This document shows positions 1-8,603 of a stretch of DNA of 64,000 bases, in pieces. The notes under the pieces are model-generated. The model saw only the letters and a program-made list of their open reading frames with translations. It did no database searches and had not been told where the DNA came from. The position numbers and the translations under genes are program-made. The DNA is from an uncultured Rhodospirillaceae bacterium (GTDB taxonomy: Bacteria > Pseudomonadota > Alphaproteobacteria > Azospirillales > Azospirillaceae), in contig CALBDS010000043.1 in NCBI GenBank assembly GCA_937927415.1, forward strand, positions 1-64,000, in the 5' to 3' direction. Each line of letters starts with the position of its first letter. Position 1 is the first letter of the stretch.

Positions 1-54
1 CAGATTGACGACCTGCTTGATATCTTATCCTAGCGCCTATGGGGCAGCCGCCCC
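1..54 (+). CDS. Possible 3' end of a plus-strand gene, followed by a small hairpin
   Basis: Frame 1 reads QIDDLLDILS and then a TAG stop at 31-33. This acidic, leucine-rich ending resembles the C-termini of several motility and signalling proteins, but ten residues are too few to name a family. A short stem-loop (GGGGC at 41-45 with GCCCC at 50-54) follows the stop and lies between it and the convergent carboxypeptidase gene ending at 59, as a transcription terminator would. The reading frame may be fortuitous. Confidence 0.25.
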
Positions 55-58
55 GTTA

Positions 59-1558
59 TCACCGCCCCAGATAGCGCGCCTCCAGATGCCGGCGGAACAC
101 GGCGGCATCCAGGGGGCGCCCGGTGGCGTGTTCCAGCAGCGCGTCGGTGGACGGCGGCAGGCAGCCCTGGCCGTGGACCTTTTCCCGCAGCCAGCCCACC
201 AGCGGGGCGAAGTCGCCGCGGGCCAGCGCCGGCCGGATGTCCGGCACCGCACGGGTGGCGTCGTCGAACAGTTGCGCCGCGGTCATGGCGCCCAGGGTGT
301 ATGTCGGGAAATAGCCCCAGCCGCCGCCCGGCCAATGGATGTCCTGCAGGCACCCGCGGCGGTCGTCGGGGGGCACCACCCCCAGCAGGTCGCGCATCCC
401 GTCGTTCCACGCCCCCGGCAGGTCGGCCAGGGCCAGATCACCGGCGATCAGCGCCTTTTCCAGGCGGTAGCGCAGGATGACATGGGCGGGATAGGTCACC
501 TCGTCGGCGTCAACGCGGATGAAGCTGCGCTCGACGCGGGTGTAGTGACGGCGCAGGTTGTCCACCTCCCACGCCGGGCCGGTGCCGCCGAACGCGCTCT
601 GGGCCACCGGCCCCAGCCAGGACAGGAATTCCGCCGTCCGCGCCGCCTGCATCTCGATGATGAGCGACTGGGATTCGTGGGCCGCCATGCCGCGGGCATC
701 GCCCACCGGCTGGCCGCGCCACGCCGCCGGGCGGCCCTGTTCGTAAAGCGCATGGCCGGTTTCGTGGAGAACGCCCATCAGCGCCTTGGTGAAATCGGCC
801 TCGTCATAGCGGGTGGTGATGCGCACATCGTCGTCCGCCCCGCCGCAGAACGGGTGCAGGCTGACATCCAGCCGCCCGCGGGTGAAGTCGAACCCCGCCT
901 GCCGCATCAGCCGCTCGCCCAGCGCCCGCTGAATGTCCACCGGGAACGGACCTTGCGGGGCGATGGGGGCGGGCAACGCCGCCTGCCGCTCCAGCGCCGC
1001 GCCGATCAGGCCGGGCAGGAACCCCGCCAACTCGTCGAAAACCGCATCGATGCGCACCGCCCGCGATCCCGGATCATGTTCGTCCAGCAGCGCGTCATAG
1101 GGGGTGAGGCCCAGCGCCGCCCCCATCGCCGCGGCGCTGTCGCGCACGCGGGCCAGCACCTCGGTCAAAGTGGGCAGCAAGGCCGGGAAATCGCTGTCGG
1201 CCCGCGCCGTGCGCCACGCCATTTCACAGGCCGAGGTGGCCTTCGACAGGGCTTCCACCAGATCGCCGGGAACGGCGGTGGCGCGGGTGTGGGCGGCGCG
1301 CATCTCCCGCAGGTTGGCGCGCTGCCAGTCGGTCAGGGTGGCGTCGGTTTCCGCCGCCGCCAGATCGTCGGCCACCCGCGGGTCGGTCAGGATCTCGTGG
1401 GCCAGCACCGACAGGGTGGCGGTCTGCTCCGCCCGCGCGTCCGCCGCCCCGTCGGGCATCATGGTCTGGGTGTCCCAGCCCAGGATGCCGATCGCCCCGC
1501 CGATGGCGGACAGGCGGGCGAAGCGTTTTTCCAAGGCGGCATAGGCGGTAACGGTCAT
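59..1558 (-). CDS. M32 family metallocarboxypeptidase
   Basis: This 499-residue cytoplasmic zinc carboxypeptidase (Taq carboxypeptidase family, M32) removes C-terminal amino acids from peptides. The zinc-binding HETGH motif is visible near residues 265-269, in the context VLHETGHALYEQG, and the length is normal for the family. A longer open frame reaches 1819, but the ATG at 1558 starts a typical N-terminus (MTVTAYAALEKRFARL). That ATG overlaps the stop of the SURF1 gene as ATGA, so it is probably translationally coupled as the last gene of the cytochrome oxidase operon. Peptidase function has no obvious link with oxidase assembly; the association may simply be operon tail context. Confidence 0.93.
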   Translation of the reverse strand: MTVTAYAALEKRFARLSAIGGAIGILGWDTQTMMPDGAADARAEQTATLSVLAHEILTDPRVADDLAAAETDATLTDWQRANLREMRAAHTRATAVPGDLVEALSKATSACEMAWRTARADSDFPALLPTLTEVLARVRDSAAAMGAALGLTPYDALLDEHDPGSRAVRIDAVFDELAGFLPGLIGAALERQAALPAPIAPQGPFPVDIQRALGERLMRQAGFDFTRGRLDVSLHPFCGGADDDVRITTRYDEADFTKALMGVLHETGHALYEQGRPAAWRGQPVGDARGMAAHESQSLIIEMQAARTAEFLSWLGPVAQSAFGGTGPAWEVDNLRRHYTRVERSFIRVDADEVTYPAHVILRYRLEKALIAGDLALADLPGAWNDGMRDLLGVVPPDDRRGCLQDIHWPGGGWGYFPTYTLGAMTAAQLFDDATRAVPDIRPALARGDFAPLVGWLREKVHGQGCLPPSTDALLEHATGRPLDAAVFRRHLEARYLGR

Positions 1559-2208
1559 GACGGCTCCCGTGGGCGGCGCTGGGACAGGACGTAGATCACC
1601 GCCAGCGTGGCGGCCAGCCCGAACCACGTCAAGGCATACTGGAAATGGTTGTTGGGCAGGTCGGCGCGCGGCTCGATGCCGGCGGGCGCTCCCGGCGGCT
1701 CCTGCCCCGGCAGCACCTCCACCACCACGGGCAGGGCGGCACCGATGCCGGCGGCGGCCACCAGATCGGGGATGTTCACCCAGCCCGCCGATCCCGGCAC
1801 CCGCGCCACCCCCCGCCATGTCACCGCCCGGTCGGGGCCGGGGGCCGATCGGTCATCCAGCGGCACCCAGCCGCGGTTGAGCAGCACCGGCGCGCCTTCC
1901 GCCCGCATCAGCGGGGTGACGATCTCGTACCCGGCCCGGCCCTGGCGCGGGCGGGCGGGAACCTTTTGCGAGCGGCTGTCCAGCAGCACCCCCGCCACCG
2001 TCACCGGGCGCAGGTCGATGGCGCCGGGATCATCCACCACGGCGGGCAGCGGCACGGGCGGGGCATGGATGCGCTCCTGCACGCGGGCCAGCAGGGCGTC
2101 CTTCCATTCCAGCCGCTGAAGCTGCCACACCCCCAGCCCCACCATCACCGCCACCGCGGGCACGGTGATGAGGGTCGCCAGCCGGGACGGGTGGAAGGCC
2201 GCGGCCAT
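1555..2208 (-). CDS. SURF1 family cytochrome oxidase assembly protein
   Basis: This 217-residue inner-membrane protein belongs to the SURF1/Shy1 family, which helps insert haem a into subunit I of aa3 oxidase. It shows the family layout: one transmembrane helix near residues 9-28 ending in GLGVWQLQRLEWK, a periplasmic domain containing LLNRGWVPL, and a second helix near the C-terminus (FQYALTWFGLAATLAVIYV). The ATG at 2208 overlaps the stop of the upstream DUF983 gene as ATGA. The upstream extension of the open frame to 2454 lies inside the DUF983 gene and is discarded. Confidence 0.93.
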   Translation of the reverse strand: MAAAFHPSRLATLITVPAVAVMVGLGVWQLQRLEWKDALLARVQERIHAPPVPLPAVVDDPGAIDLRPVTVAGVLLDSRSQKVPARPRQGRAGYEIVTPLMRAEGAPVLLNRGWVPLDDRSAPGPDRAVTWRGVARVPGSAGWVNIPDLVAAAGIGAALPVVVEVLPGQEPPGAPAGIEPRADLPNNHFQYALTWFGLAATLAVIYVLSQRRPREPS

Positions 2209-2576
2209 CACCCGTCCATCTCCGAACGGCGATGACGGTACTGCAGGGCGGTGGTGTAGGCCTTGGCCGGGCGCAGCATACCCAGCGCCAGCCCCAGCAC
2301 CAGCGCCCCCCAGACCAGCGTGTGCAGCCACAGGGGCCAGTCCACCATCATCGACACCCACAGGGCCGGCGGCACCACCAGAAAGCTGATGATGAAGATC
2401 AGGAACACCGCCGGCCCGTCGCCGCTGTCGTGGCGGGCCAGCTCCAGCCCGCACACGGGACAGTGTTCCACCACCGTCAGATAGCCGGCGAACAGCCCGC
2501 CCTTGCCGCAGCGTGGGCAGACACAGCGCATCCCGGCGTCCAGCGGCGAAACGGGCGGGTAAAAGGGTTCGTCCAT
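2208..2576 (-). CDS. DUF983 family membrane protein
   Basis: This 122-residue protein starts with two CxxC pairs (CPRC near residue 20 and CPVC near residue 39), which form a small zinc-ribbon-like head, and continues into two hydrophobic helices (FLIFIISFLVVPPALWV and LVWGALVLGLALGML). DUF983 proteins are found in alphaproteobacterial cta operons between ctaE and SURF1, as here; their exact biochemical role is not established, but a part in oxidase biogenesis is inferred from context. The ATG at 2576 was chosen because the longer frame to 2744 runs back into ctaE. Confidence 0.9.
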   Translation of the reverse strand: MDEPFYPPVSPLDAGMRCVCPRCGKGGLFAGYLTVVEHCPVCGLELARHDSGDGPAVFLIFIISFLVVPPALWVSMMVDWPLWLHTLVWGALVLGLALGMLRPAKAYTTALQYRHRRSEMDG

Positions 2577-2584
2577 TCCCACAC

Positions 2585-3469
2585 TCAATGCTGGGCCAGG
2601 GCGCCGCCGTGCGATCCCCACCAATAGATGGAGACGAACAGGAACAGCCACACCACGTCCACGAAATGCCAGTACCACGCCGCCGCCTCGAACCCGAAAT
2701 GGCTGGTGGGGGTGAAATGGCCCTTCACCGTCCGCGCCCAGCACACGGCCAGGAAGATGGTGCCGACGATCACATGAAAGCCGTGGAACCCCGTCGCCAT
2801 GTAGAAGGTGGAGGGATAGATCCCCTCTTTGAACCCGAACGCGGCGTGGGCGTATTCATAGCCCTGGAAGAAGCTGAACATCACCCCCAGCAGCACGGAC
2901 AGGCCCAGCGCCTTGGCCGCGTCGTCGGTCTTCCCCTCCAGCAGCGCGTGGTGCGCCCAGGTCACCGTCACCCCCGACAGCAGCAGCACCACCGTCATCA
3001 AAAACGGCATCTCGAACGGGTTGAACACATGGACGCCCGGCGGCGGCCAGACGCCCGCGGGGTTGACCTCGGTGATCTTGGGGAACAGGGCGGTGTCGTA
3101 GAAGGCCCAGAAGAAGGCGGCGAAGAACATCACCTCCGACGCGATGAACAGCGCCATGCCATAGCGCAGGCCCACCTTGACCACCGGCGTGTGCGCCTTT
3201 TCGGTCACCGCCTCGTGCACCACGTCGCGCCACCAGCCGGCCATCACGCCGGCCACCCCCAGCAGCCCCAGCACCAGCAGCCAGACGGTGCCGTAATGCA
3301 TGTACAGCACCATTCCCACCGCCAGCAGCCCGCCGGCAAAGGCGCCCAGCAGCGGCCACGGGCTGGGCCGGACCAGATGATAGGGGTGGGGTATTCCCGC
3401 GCCCAGCGGCGGGCCGTGCCCGATGCCGCCGTCGATGTGGGACGCCTGATCGTGGGTGATATCCGCCAT
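2585..3469 (-). CDS. ctaE: Cytochrome c oxidase subunit III
   Basis: This 294-residue integral membrane subunit of the aa3 oxidase stabilises the catalytic core and proton uptake. Seven hydrophobic helices can be traced, with the family signatures RYGMALFIASEVMFFAAFFWAF (E within the helix), TVTWAHHALLEG, GFHGFHVIVG and the C-terminal AAWYWHFVDVVWLFLF. A GGAGG ribosome-binding site lies just upstream of the ATG. It follows ctaG and precedes DUF983 in the operon. Confidence 0.98.
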   Translation of the reverse strand: MADITHDQASHIDGGIGHGPPLGAGIPHPYHLVRPSPWPLLGAFAGGLLAVGMVLYMHYGTVWLLVLGLLGVAGVMAGWWRDVVHEAVTEKAHTPVVKVGLRYGMALFIASEVMFFAAFFWAFYDTALFPKITEVNPAGVWPPPGVHVFNPFEMPFLMTVVLLLSGVTVTWAHHALLEGKTDDAAKALGLSVLLGVMFSFFQGYEYAHAAFGFKEGIYPSTFYMATGFHGFHVIVGTIFLAVCWARTVKGHFTPTSHFGFEAAAWYWHFVDVVWLFLFVSIYWWGSHGGALAQH

Positions 3470-3502
3470 GGTTCCTCCAACCCTCCCAGGGAATGATTGC
3501 GG

Positions 3503-4078
3503 TCAGGGCCGTTCCGCCGTCTGTTGCTGCCGGCTGGCGCGGAAAAAGGTGTAGGACAGGGTGATGGTGCCGACGTCCGCCAGATCGGGATCGGTCGCCA
3601 TCGCCGGATCGACGAAGAACACCACCGGCATGTCCACCGACTGCCCCGGTTCCAGCGTCTGCTCGGTAAAGCAGAAGCATTGGATCTTGTTGAAATACAG
3701 CCCGGCCTTGTCGGGTGTGACGTTGAACACCGCGGTGCCGGTGACCGGGGTCGGGCCGCGGTTCAGGGCGGTGTAGCTGGCGAAGCCCTGTTCGCCCAGC
3801 ACCAGCTTCACGTCATGCTGGTTGGGGTGGAAACGCCAGGGCAGCGTGCCGTTGACGTCGGCGTTGAAGCGGATGGTCACCACCCGCCCCGCCGCCGGCC
3901 CGTCATGGACAGCACCCGGTGCCACCTCTGCCCGCTGGGTGGTGCCGCCGAAGCCGGTCACCCGGCAGAACAGCGAATAAAGCGGCACCGAGGCGAAGGC
4001 CAACCCCACCATGGCAACGACCACGGCGAACAGCCCCGCCATCATCCGCGCGTTCCGGCGGCGGATCTGCGCGTCCAT
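3503..4078 (-). CDS. ctaG: Cytochrome c oxidase assembly protein CtaG (Cox11 family)
   Basis: This 191-residue copper chaperone delivers copper to the CuB site of subunit I. It has one N-terminal transmembrane anchor (about residues 12-32) followed by a periplasmic immunoglobulin-like domain. The copper-binding CFCF motif is present in the stretch NKIQCFCFTEQTL, together with the family strings LYSLFCRVTGFGGTT and VFFVDP. It is encoded between the coxF-like gene and ctaE, the usual alphaproteobacterial position. Confidence 0.97.
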   Translation of the reverse strand: MDAQIRRRNARMMAGLFAVVVAMVGLAFASVPLYSLFCRVTGFGGTTQRAEVAPGAVHDGPAAGRVVTIRFNADVNGTLPWRFHPNQHDVKLVLGEQGFASYTALNRGPTPVTGTAVFNVTPDKAGLYFNKIQCFCFTEQTLEPGQSVDMPVVFFVDPAMATDPDLADVGTITLSYTFFRASRQQQTAERP

Positions 4079-4081
4079 GGC

Positions 4082-4216
4082 TCACCCCCCGCCGCCCATG
4101 CGCACCAGGGTGATGGCGTAGAACAGCGATGCCAGCCCCACCAGTGCCGCCAGGGTGGCCAAATTGCGCCCGCGCAGGCGGCGGCGGCGTTCCTCGTACG
4201 GCGACGGTGCGGTCAT
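4082..4216 (-). CDS. Small CoxF-like single-span membrane protein
   Basis: This 44-residue gene would be missed by length filters. It has a basic N-terminal stretch (YEERRRRLRGRN) and one transmembrane helix (LATLAALVGLASLFYAITLV). Its ATG overlaps the stop of ctaB as ATGA and it ends 3 bases before ctaG. Alphaproteobacterial cta operons commonly encode such a short protein here (CoxF / cytochrome oxidase assembly family); its role is presumed, not demonstrated from sequence. Confidence 0.8.
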   Translation of the reverse strand: MTAPSPYEERRRRLRGRNLATLAALVGLASLFYAITLVRMGGGG

Positions 4217-5115
4217 GGCAGGATTCCTCCCATCAGATGCTCGCCCACCAGCAGGGCGAACAGGGAAAACAGGTGCAGGATGGAAAAGCCGAACATGCGC
4301 TTGGCCGGGCGGTCGTCGTCGGCCCACAGCACCTTCAGCGCGCAGGCCACGAACAGCCCCCCCATCACCAGCGCGCCGGCCAGATAGACCGGCCCGGCGA
4401 TGCCCACCGCATACGGGGCCGCCCCCACCGGCAGCAGGATCAGGGTATAGGCCAGCATCTGGCGCTTGGTGCTGTCCGGTCCCGCCACCACCGGCATCAT
4501 CGGCACGCCGGCCCGCGTGTAATCGCCGTTGCGGAACAGGGCCAGCGCCCAGAAATGCGGCGGCGTCCACAGGAAGATCAGGGCGAACAGCACGACCGAT
4601 CCCAGATCCACCCCGCCGGTCACCGCCGCCCAGCCGATCATGGGGGGGAAGGCCCCCGCCGCCCCGCCGATGACAATGTTCTGCGGCGTGCGCCGTTTCA
4701 GCCAGATGGTGTAGACGAACACATAGAACAGGATGGTCAGCGCCAGCAGGGCGGCGGCGGCCCAGTTGACCGCCAGCCCCATCACCACCACCGACACCAC
4801 CGCCAGCACCACGCCGAAGGCCAGCGCCTCCGCCGGGTCCACCCGGCCGGAGGGGATGGGGCGGCGGGCCGTGCGGGCCATCACCGCGTCGATGTCGCGG
4901 TCATACCACATGTTGATGGCGGCCGACGCTCCGGCGCCGACGGCGATGCACAGCACCGCCACCGCCGCCAGCATGGGATGGATGTGCCCCGGCGCCACCA
5001 CCAGCCCGGCAAAGCCGGTGAACACCACCAGCGACATCACCCGCGGTTTCAGCAGTTCGATGAAGTCCCCCGCGCTGGGACCGGCGGCGGCGTGCTGAAG
5101 GCTGAAGTCGGTCAT
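4213..5115 (-). CDS. ctaB: Protoheme IX farnesyltransferase (haem O synthase)
   Basis: This 300-residue polytopic membrane enzyme of the UbiA superfamily attaches a farnesyl group to haem B to form haem O, the precursor of the haem A in subunit I. The polyprenyl-diphosphate binding motif NMWYDRDIDAVMART is present near residue 93, followed by RPIPSGRVDP. About eight to nine hydrophobic helices are seen. It lies 10 bases after ctaD and overlaps the coxF-like gene. Confidence 0.97.
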   Translation of the reverse strand: MTDFSLQHAAAGPSAGDFIELLKPRVMSLVVFTGFAGLVVAPGHIHPMLAAVAVLCIAVGAGASAAINMWYDRDIDAVMARTARRPIPSGRVDPAEALAFGVVLAVVSVVVMGLAVNWAAAALLALTILFYVFVYTIWLKRRTPQNIVIGGAAGAFPPMIGWAAVTGGVDLGSVVLFALIFLWTPPHFWALALFRNGDYTRAGVPMMPVVAGPDSTKRQMLAYTLILLPVGAAPYAVGIAGPVYLAGALVMGGLFVACALKVLWADDDRPAKRMFGFSILHLFSLFALLVGEHLMGGILP

Positions 5116-5125
5116 GGCGCCCCCC

Positions 5126-6730
5126 TCACTTCACGGTCGGCAGGGTTTCAAAGGCGTGGAACGGCGGGGGCGAGCTGACCGTCCATTCCAGGGTCGCGGC
5201 CTGCGGCCCCCAATAGGCGGCATCCACCCGTGCCCCGTGGCGCAGCGTCCGCCACGCGATCCACACGAACAGCAGCGTGGAGGCGAAGGAGATATAGGCG
5301 CCGACGGACGACACCATGTTCCACCCGGCAAAGGCGTCGGGGTAATCGGGAATGCGCCGCGGCATCCCCGACAGGCCCAGGAAATGCTGGGGAAAGAACA
5401 CCAGATTGACGCCGACGAAGGTGGTCCAGAAATGCACCTTGCCCCAGAATTCCGGGTACTGGCGCCCCGACATCTTGCCCACCCAATAATAGAAGCCGGC
5501 GAAGATCGAGAACACCGCCCCCAGCGACAGCACGTAATGGAAATGCGCCACCACGTAATAGGTATCGTGCAGCACCACATCCATGCCACCGTTGGCCAGC
5601 ACCACCCCCGTCACCCCGCCGACCGTGAACAGGAAGATGAAGCCCATGGCCCACAGCATCGGCGTCTTGAACTCGATGGACCCGCCCCACATGGTGGCGA
5701 TCCACGAGAAGATCTTGATGCCCGTCGGCACCGCGATAATCATCGTCGCGGCGGTGAAATAGGCCTTGGTGTCCACGTCCAGGCCCACCGTGTACATGTG
5801 GTGCGCCCACACCACGAACCCGACCACCCCGATCGCCACCATGGCATAGGCCATGCCGAGATAGCCGAAGATCGGCTTCTTGGAGAAGGTGGACACGATG
5901 TGGCTGATGATGCCGAACCCCGGCAGGATCATGATGTAGACTTCGGGATGGCCGAAGAACCAGAACAGATGCTGGAACAGCAGCGGGTCGCCGCCGCCTT
6001 CGGGGTTGAAGAAGGTGGTGCCGAAATTGCGGTCGGTCAGCAGCATGGTGATGGCCCCGCCCAGCACCGGCACCGCCAGCAGCAGCAGGAACGCCGTGAC
6101 CAGCATGGCCCACACGAACAGCGGCATCTTGTGCAGCGTCATGCCCGGTGCGCGCATGTTGAAGATGGTGGTGATGAAGTTCACCGCCCCCAGGATTGAC
6201 GAGGCACCCGCCAGATGCAGGGCAAAAATCGCCATGTCCACCGACGGCCCGTTCTGGCCCAGGGTGGATGACAGCGGCGGATAGATGGTCCAGCCGGTCC
6301 CCGCCCCCTGCCCCACGAACGCCGACCCCAGCAGCAGCAGGAACGCCGGCACCAGCAGCCAGAAGCTGATGTTGTTCATGCGGGGAAAGGCCATGTCGGG
6401 CGAGCCGATCATCAACGGCACGAACCAGTTGCCGAAGCCGCCGATCAGCGCCGGCATCACCACGAAAAACACCATGATGAGGCCGTGGGCGGTGATCAGC
6501 ACGTTCCACATCTGCCCGTCGGCGACGAACTGCAGGCCGGGGCTTTGCAGCTCGGCGCGCATGATGACCGAGAACAGCCCGCCGATCAGCCCGGCCGTCA
6601 CCGAAAAGATCAGGTAAAGGGTGCCGATGTCCTTGTGGTTGGTGGAAAACAGCCAGCGCGCCGCGAACCCCGGATGGGCGTGGGCGTGCGCATGGCCGCG
6701 ATGGATGTCGTCATAGGTGCCGTCAGCCAT
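5126..6730 (-). CDS. ctaD: Cytochrome c oxidase subunit I
   Basis: This 534-residue catalytic subunit carries haem a, haem a3 and CuB. Twelve membrane helices are expected and the metal-binding histidines are visible in HPEVYIMILPGFG (with the cross-linked tyrosine), VWAHHMYTVG and HDTYYVVAHFHYVLS. The N-terminus carries a histidine-rich HRGHAHAHAHPG stretch. The open frame begins at a GTG at 6739 that sits directly against an AAAGGG ribosome-binding site; the ATG at 6730 has a normal 8-base spacing and was chosen. Confidence 0.98.
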   Translation of the reverse strand: MADGTYDDIHRGHAHAHAHPGFAARWLFSTNHKDIGTLYLIFSVTAGLIGGLFSVIMRAELQSPGLQFVADGQMWNVLITAHGLIMVFFVVMPALIGGFGNWFVPLMIGSPDMAFPRMNNISFWLLVPAFLLLLGSAFVGQGAGTGWTIYPPLSSTLGQNGPSVDMAIFALHLAGASSILGAVNFITTIFNMRAPGMTLHKMPLFVWAMLVTAFLLLLAVPVLGGAITMLLTDRNFGTTFFNPEGGGDPLLFQHLFWFFGHPEVYIMILPGFGIISHIVSTFSKKPIFGYLGMAYAMVAIGVVGFVVWAHHMYTVGLDVDTKAYFTAATMIIAVPTGIKIFSWIATMWGGSIEFKTPMLWAMGFIFLFTVGGVTGVVLANGGMDVVLHDTYYVVAHFHYVLSLGAVFSIFAGFYYWVGKMSGRQYPEFWGKVHFWTTFVGVNLVFFPQHFLGLSGMPRRIPDYPDAFAGWNMVSSVGAYISFASTLLFVWIAWRTLRHGARVDAAYWGPQAATLEWTVSSPPPFHAFETLPTVK

Positions 6731-6742
6731 ATCTGTCACCCT

Positions 6743-6776
6743 TTCAGGCGGGATTTAACGGGGGCAGGCGGGATTT
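6743..6776. repeat. Short tandem duplication at the ctaC/ctaD junction
   Basis: An 18-base unit beginning CAGGCGGGATTTAACGGG is repeated twice in the 44-base gap, and the second copy contains the TAA stop of ctaC. The duplication looks like a simple slippage product. It gives the minus strand two successive TTAA stop-like blocks and has no other evident role. Confidence 0.7.
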
Positions 6777-7617
6777 AACGGGCGGGTTCGGGGGCTTGCG
6801 CCACCGTCGTGGGCGCATCGCCGGTGATGCCCTGCGCGGTCTTGGTCTGGGCGACCCATTGGCCGAAGGCCTCTTTCGACACCGCTTCCACGGCGATGGG
6901 CATGAAGCCGTGGTTGATGCCGCAGATTTCCGAGCACTGGCCGTAATAGACGCCCTCTTTCTCCACCCGGAACCACGTCTCGTTCAGGCGTCCGGGCACG
7001 GCGTCCTTTTTGATGCCGAAGGACGGGACGGCCCAGGAATGGATCACGTCCCCCCCCGTCACGATCACCCGCACCGTGGTATCGACCGGCACCACCAGCC
7101 GCTTGTCCACCTCCAGCAACCGTTTCTGGCCCGGTTTCAGGTCGGAATCGGCGATCATCATGCTGGAAAAGGCGATGTTGCCATGGTCGGGATATTCATA
7201 ATCCCAGTACCACTGACGGCCCGTGACCTTGACCGTCATCTCGGCTTCCGGCACCACCTCCAGCGCGTAGAGCAGCTTGAACGACGGCACCGCGATCACG
7301 ATCAGAATGATGACCGGAATCACCGTCCACGCCACTTCCAACACCGTGTTGTGGGTGGTGCGCGACGGGGTGGGGTTGGCACGGGCGTTGAACCGCACCA
7401 TCACCACCACAAGCAGCGCCAGCACGACCAGCACGATCCCGGTGATGATGACCACCAGCAGGCTGTGGAAATCATCCATGATGTGTTTGACCGGGGTCGC
7501 CCCCGGTTGCAGCCCCATTTCCCAGGGCTTCGGCTCGGCCGCCACCGCCAGGACGGCGGAGCCGAGGACAGCAACGAAGGCCGCCACCGCGGCGGCGCGC
7601 AAGGAACGTCTGGTCAT
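6775..7617 (-). CDS. ctaC: Cytochrome c oxidase subunit II
   Basis: This 280-residue subunit receives electrons from cytochrome c through the binuclear CuA centre. It begins with a signal peptide (to about residue 27, AVLAVAAEP), has two transmembrane helices and a periplasmic cupredoxin domain. CuA ligands are visible in CSEICGINHGFM and the upstream HSWAVPSFG; the WYWDYEYP aromatic stretch is the electron entry site. The ATG at 7617 has an AAGGGG ribosome-binding site; the GTG at 7623 does not fit as well. It is the first gene of the cta operon. Confidence 0.98.
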   Translation of the reverse strand: MTRRSLRAAAVAAFVAVLGSAVLAVAAEPKPWEMGLQPGATPVKHIMDDFHSLLVVIITGIVLVVLALLVVVMVRFNARANPTPSRTTHNTVLEVAWTVIPVIILIVIAVPSFKLLYALEVVPEAEMTVKVTGRQWYWDYEYPDHGNIAFSSMMIADSDLKPGQKRLLEVDKRLVVPVDTTVRVIVTGGDVIHSWAVPSFGIKKDAVPGRLNETWFRVEKEGVYYGQCSEICGINHGFMPIAVEAVSKEAFGQWVAQTKTAQGITGDAPTTVAQAPEPAR

Positions 7618-7702
7618 TCCCACCCCTTCCCCTGGACCACGGCCGTGAACGATTGCTGGCGGCGGTCAGTTTTTGCGCTTGCGGTATTTGATTTTTTGCA
7701 AT

Positions 7703-7717
7703 GCGGTATTTCGCCGC
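7703..7717. promoter_or_regulatory. RegA/PrrA-like binding site (one mismatch)
   Basis: The sequence GCGGTATTTCGCCGC fits the redox-response-regulator pattern GCGNC-N5-GNCGC except for T at the fifth position. It lies about 90 bases upstream of the ctaC start. RegA/PrrA/ActR regulators control respiratory oxidases in alphaproteobacteria; binding here is inferred. Confidence 0.4.
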
Positions 7718-7849
7718 ATCGCCGTCTTGCTTCAAAGGTCCTGAGTTTCCTTGGATGAAGCAACCGTCCGTTCGGACCATAACTTTCGGAAAAGCCACTA
7801 TCCGAAAGCCGCCTATCCAATGGTTGAGTGTAATAGTCAGATTCTTGAC

Positions 7850-7864
7850 GCGGCATTTTGCCGC
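7850..7864. promoter_or_regulatory. RegA/PrrA-like binding site (full match)
   Basis: GCGGCATTTTGCCGC matches the pattern GCGNC-N5-GNCGC exactly and is a perfect inverted repeat. With the site at 7703-7717 it has the same half-site spacing. The placement ahead of the aa3 oxidase operon is suggestive of oxygen or redox control. Confidence 0.45.
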
Positions 7865-8055
7865 ACATCGTCCGTGACGCGGTGGCCCGTGACGCGACCG
7901 GGAGGTCCCACACCCCAAACTGGGTGACAACCCCGGCGGTGCCCAGCGTCTCTTTGGCGATAGGCCGATGGACAGCGGGGGAATAGCACCCCCGACACAC
8001 CATCCCCGATCCCCCCTCTTGTGCGGCGGGCGGGGGCGGCTTATGGTCCACGGCC

Positions 8056-8595
8056 ATGATCCTCGACCTCGACGCACTCGCCGCCGCTCTGCCCAAGGGC
8101 CGGCGGCTTCTCGGCCTTGATTTGGGCACAAAGACCATCGGCATGGCCGTATCCGATCCGGGGCTGGTGGTGGCCTCCCCCATCGGCACCATAAAACGCA
8201 CCAAACTGGGGCCGGACCTGCAGGAACTGGCCCGAATCATCAAAGATTACGGCATTGCCGGCATCGTTCTGGGCCTGCCGCTGAACATGGACGGCAGCAC
8301 CGGGCCGCGCGCCGACGCCACCCGTTCCTTCGCTCAGGTGCTGATCGAACGGGGCGATCAGATGAAGTGGGAGCCGCGCATCGTCCTGTGGGACGAGCGG
8401 CTGTCCACCGTGGCGGTCGAGCGGTTCATGATCGCCGACGACATGACCCGCAAGCGCCGGGGCGAGGTGGTGGACAAGATGGCCGCGGCCTACATCCTGC
8501 AAGGGGCACTGGACGGTCTGGCCCATCGCCGCCGGCTGGCCGCGGAGGCGCTGGAGCACGACGACGAAAACGGTAGCGACTCGGATCGGTTCTGA
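8056..8595 (+). CDS. ruvX: Putative pre-16S rRNA nuclease YqgF/RuvX
   Basis: This 179-residue protein has the RNase H-like fold of the YqgF/RuvX family, which trims the 5' end of 16S rRNA. The conserved N-terminal strand LGLDLGTKTIGMAVSD (about residues 19-34) supplies the first catalytic aspartate, followed by GLPLNMDGSTGPRA and the late DERLSTVAVERFM and DKMAAAYILQ motifs. The C-terminal 25 residues are acidic and variable. It is 8 bases upstream of the AEC transporter gene. Confidence 0.93.
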   Translation: MILDLDALAAALPKGRRLLGLDLGTKTIGMAVSDPGLVVASPIGTIKRTKLGPDLQELARIIKDYGIAGIVLGLPLNMDGSTGPRADATRSFAQVLIERGDQMKWEPRIVLWDERLSTVAVERFMIADDMTRKRRGEVVDKMAAAYILQGALDGLAHRRRLAAEALEHDDENGSDSDRF

Positions 8596-8603
8596 CCGCC
8601 GCC

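Larger units (their letters stand above)
7618..8055. promoter_or_regulatory. Divergent cta/ruvX upstream region with several hairpins
   Basis: No credible gene lies in these 438 bases. They hold perfect stem-loops at 7766-7777 (GTCCG/CGGAC), 7783-7808 (CTTTCGGA/TCCGAAAG), 7701-7719 (ATGCGG/CCGCAT) and 7850-7864 (GCGGCA/TGCCGC). The 10-mer TGCGGTATTT occurs at 7680 and again 22 bases later at 7702, two helical turns apart. The region must contain the promoter of the oxidase operon and that of ruvX; no convincing sigma-70 pair could be assigned. Confidence 0.7.
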
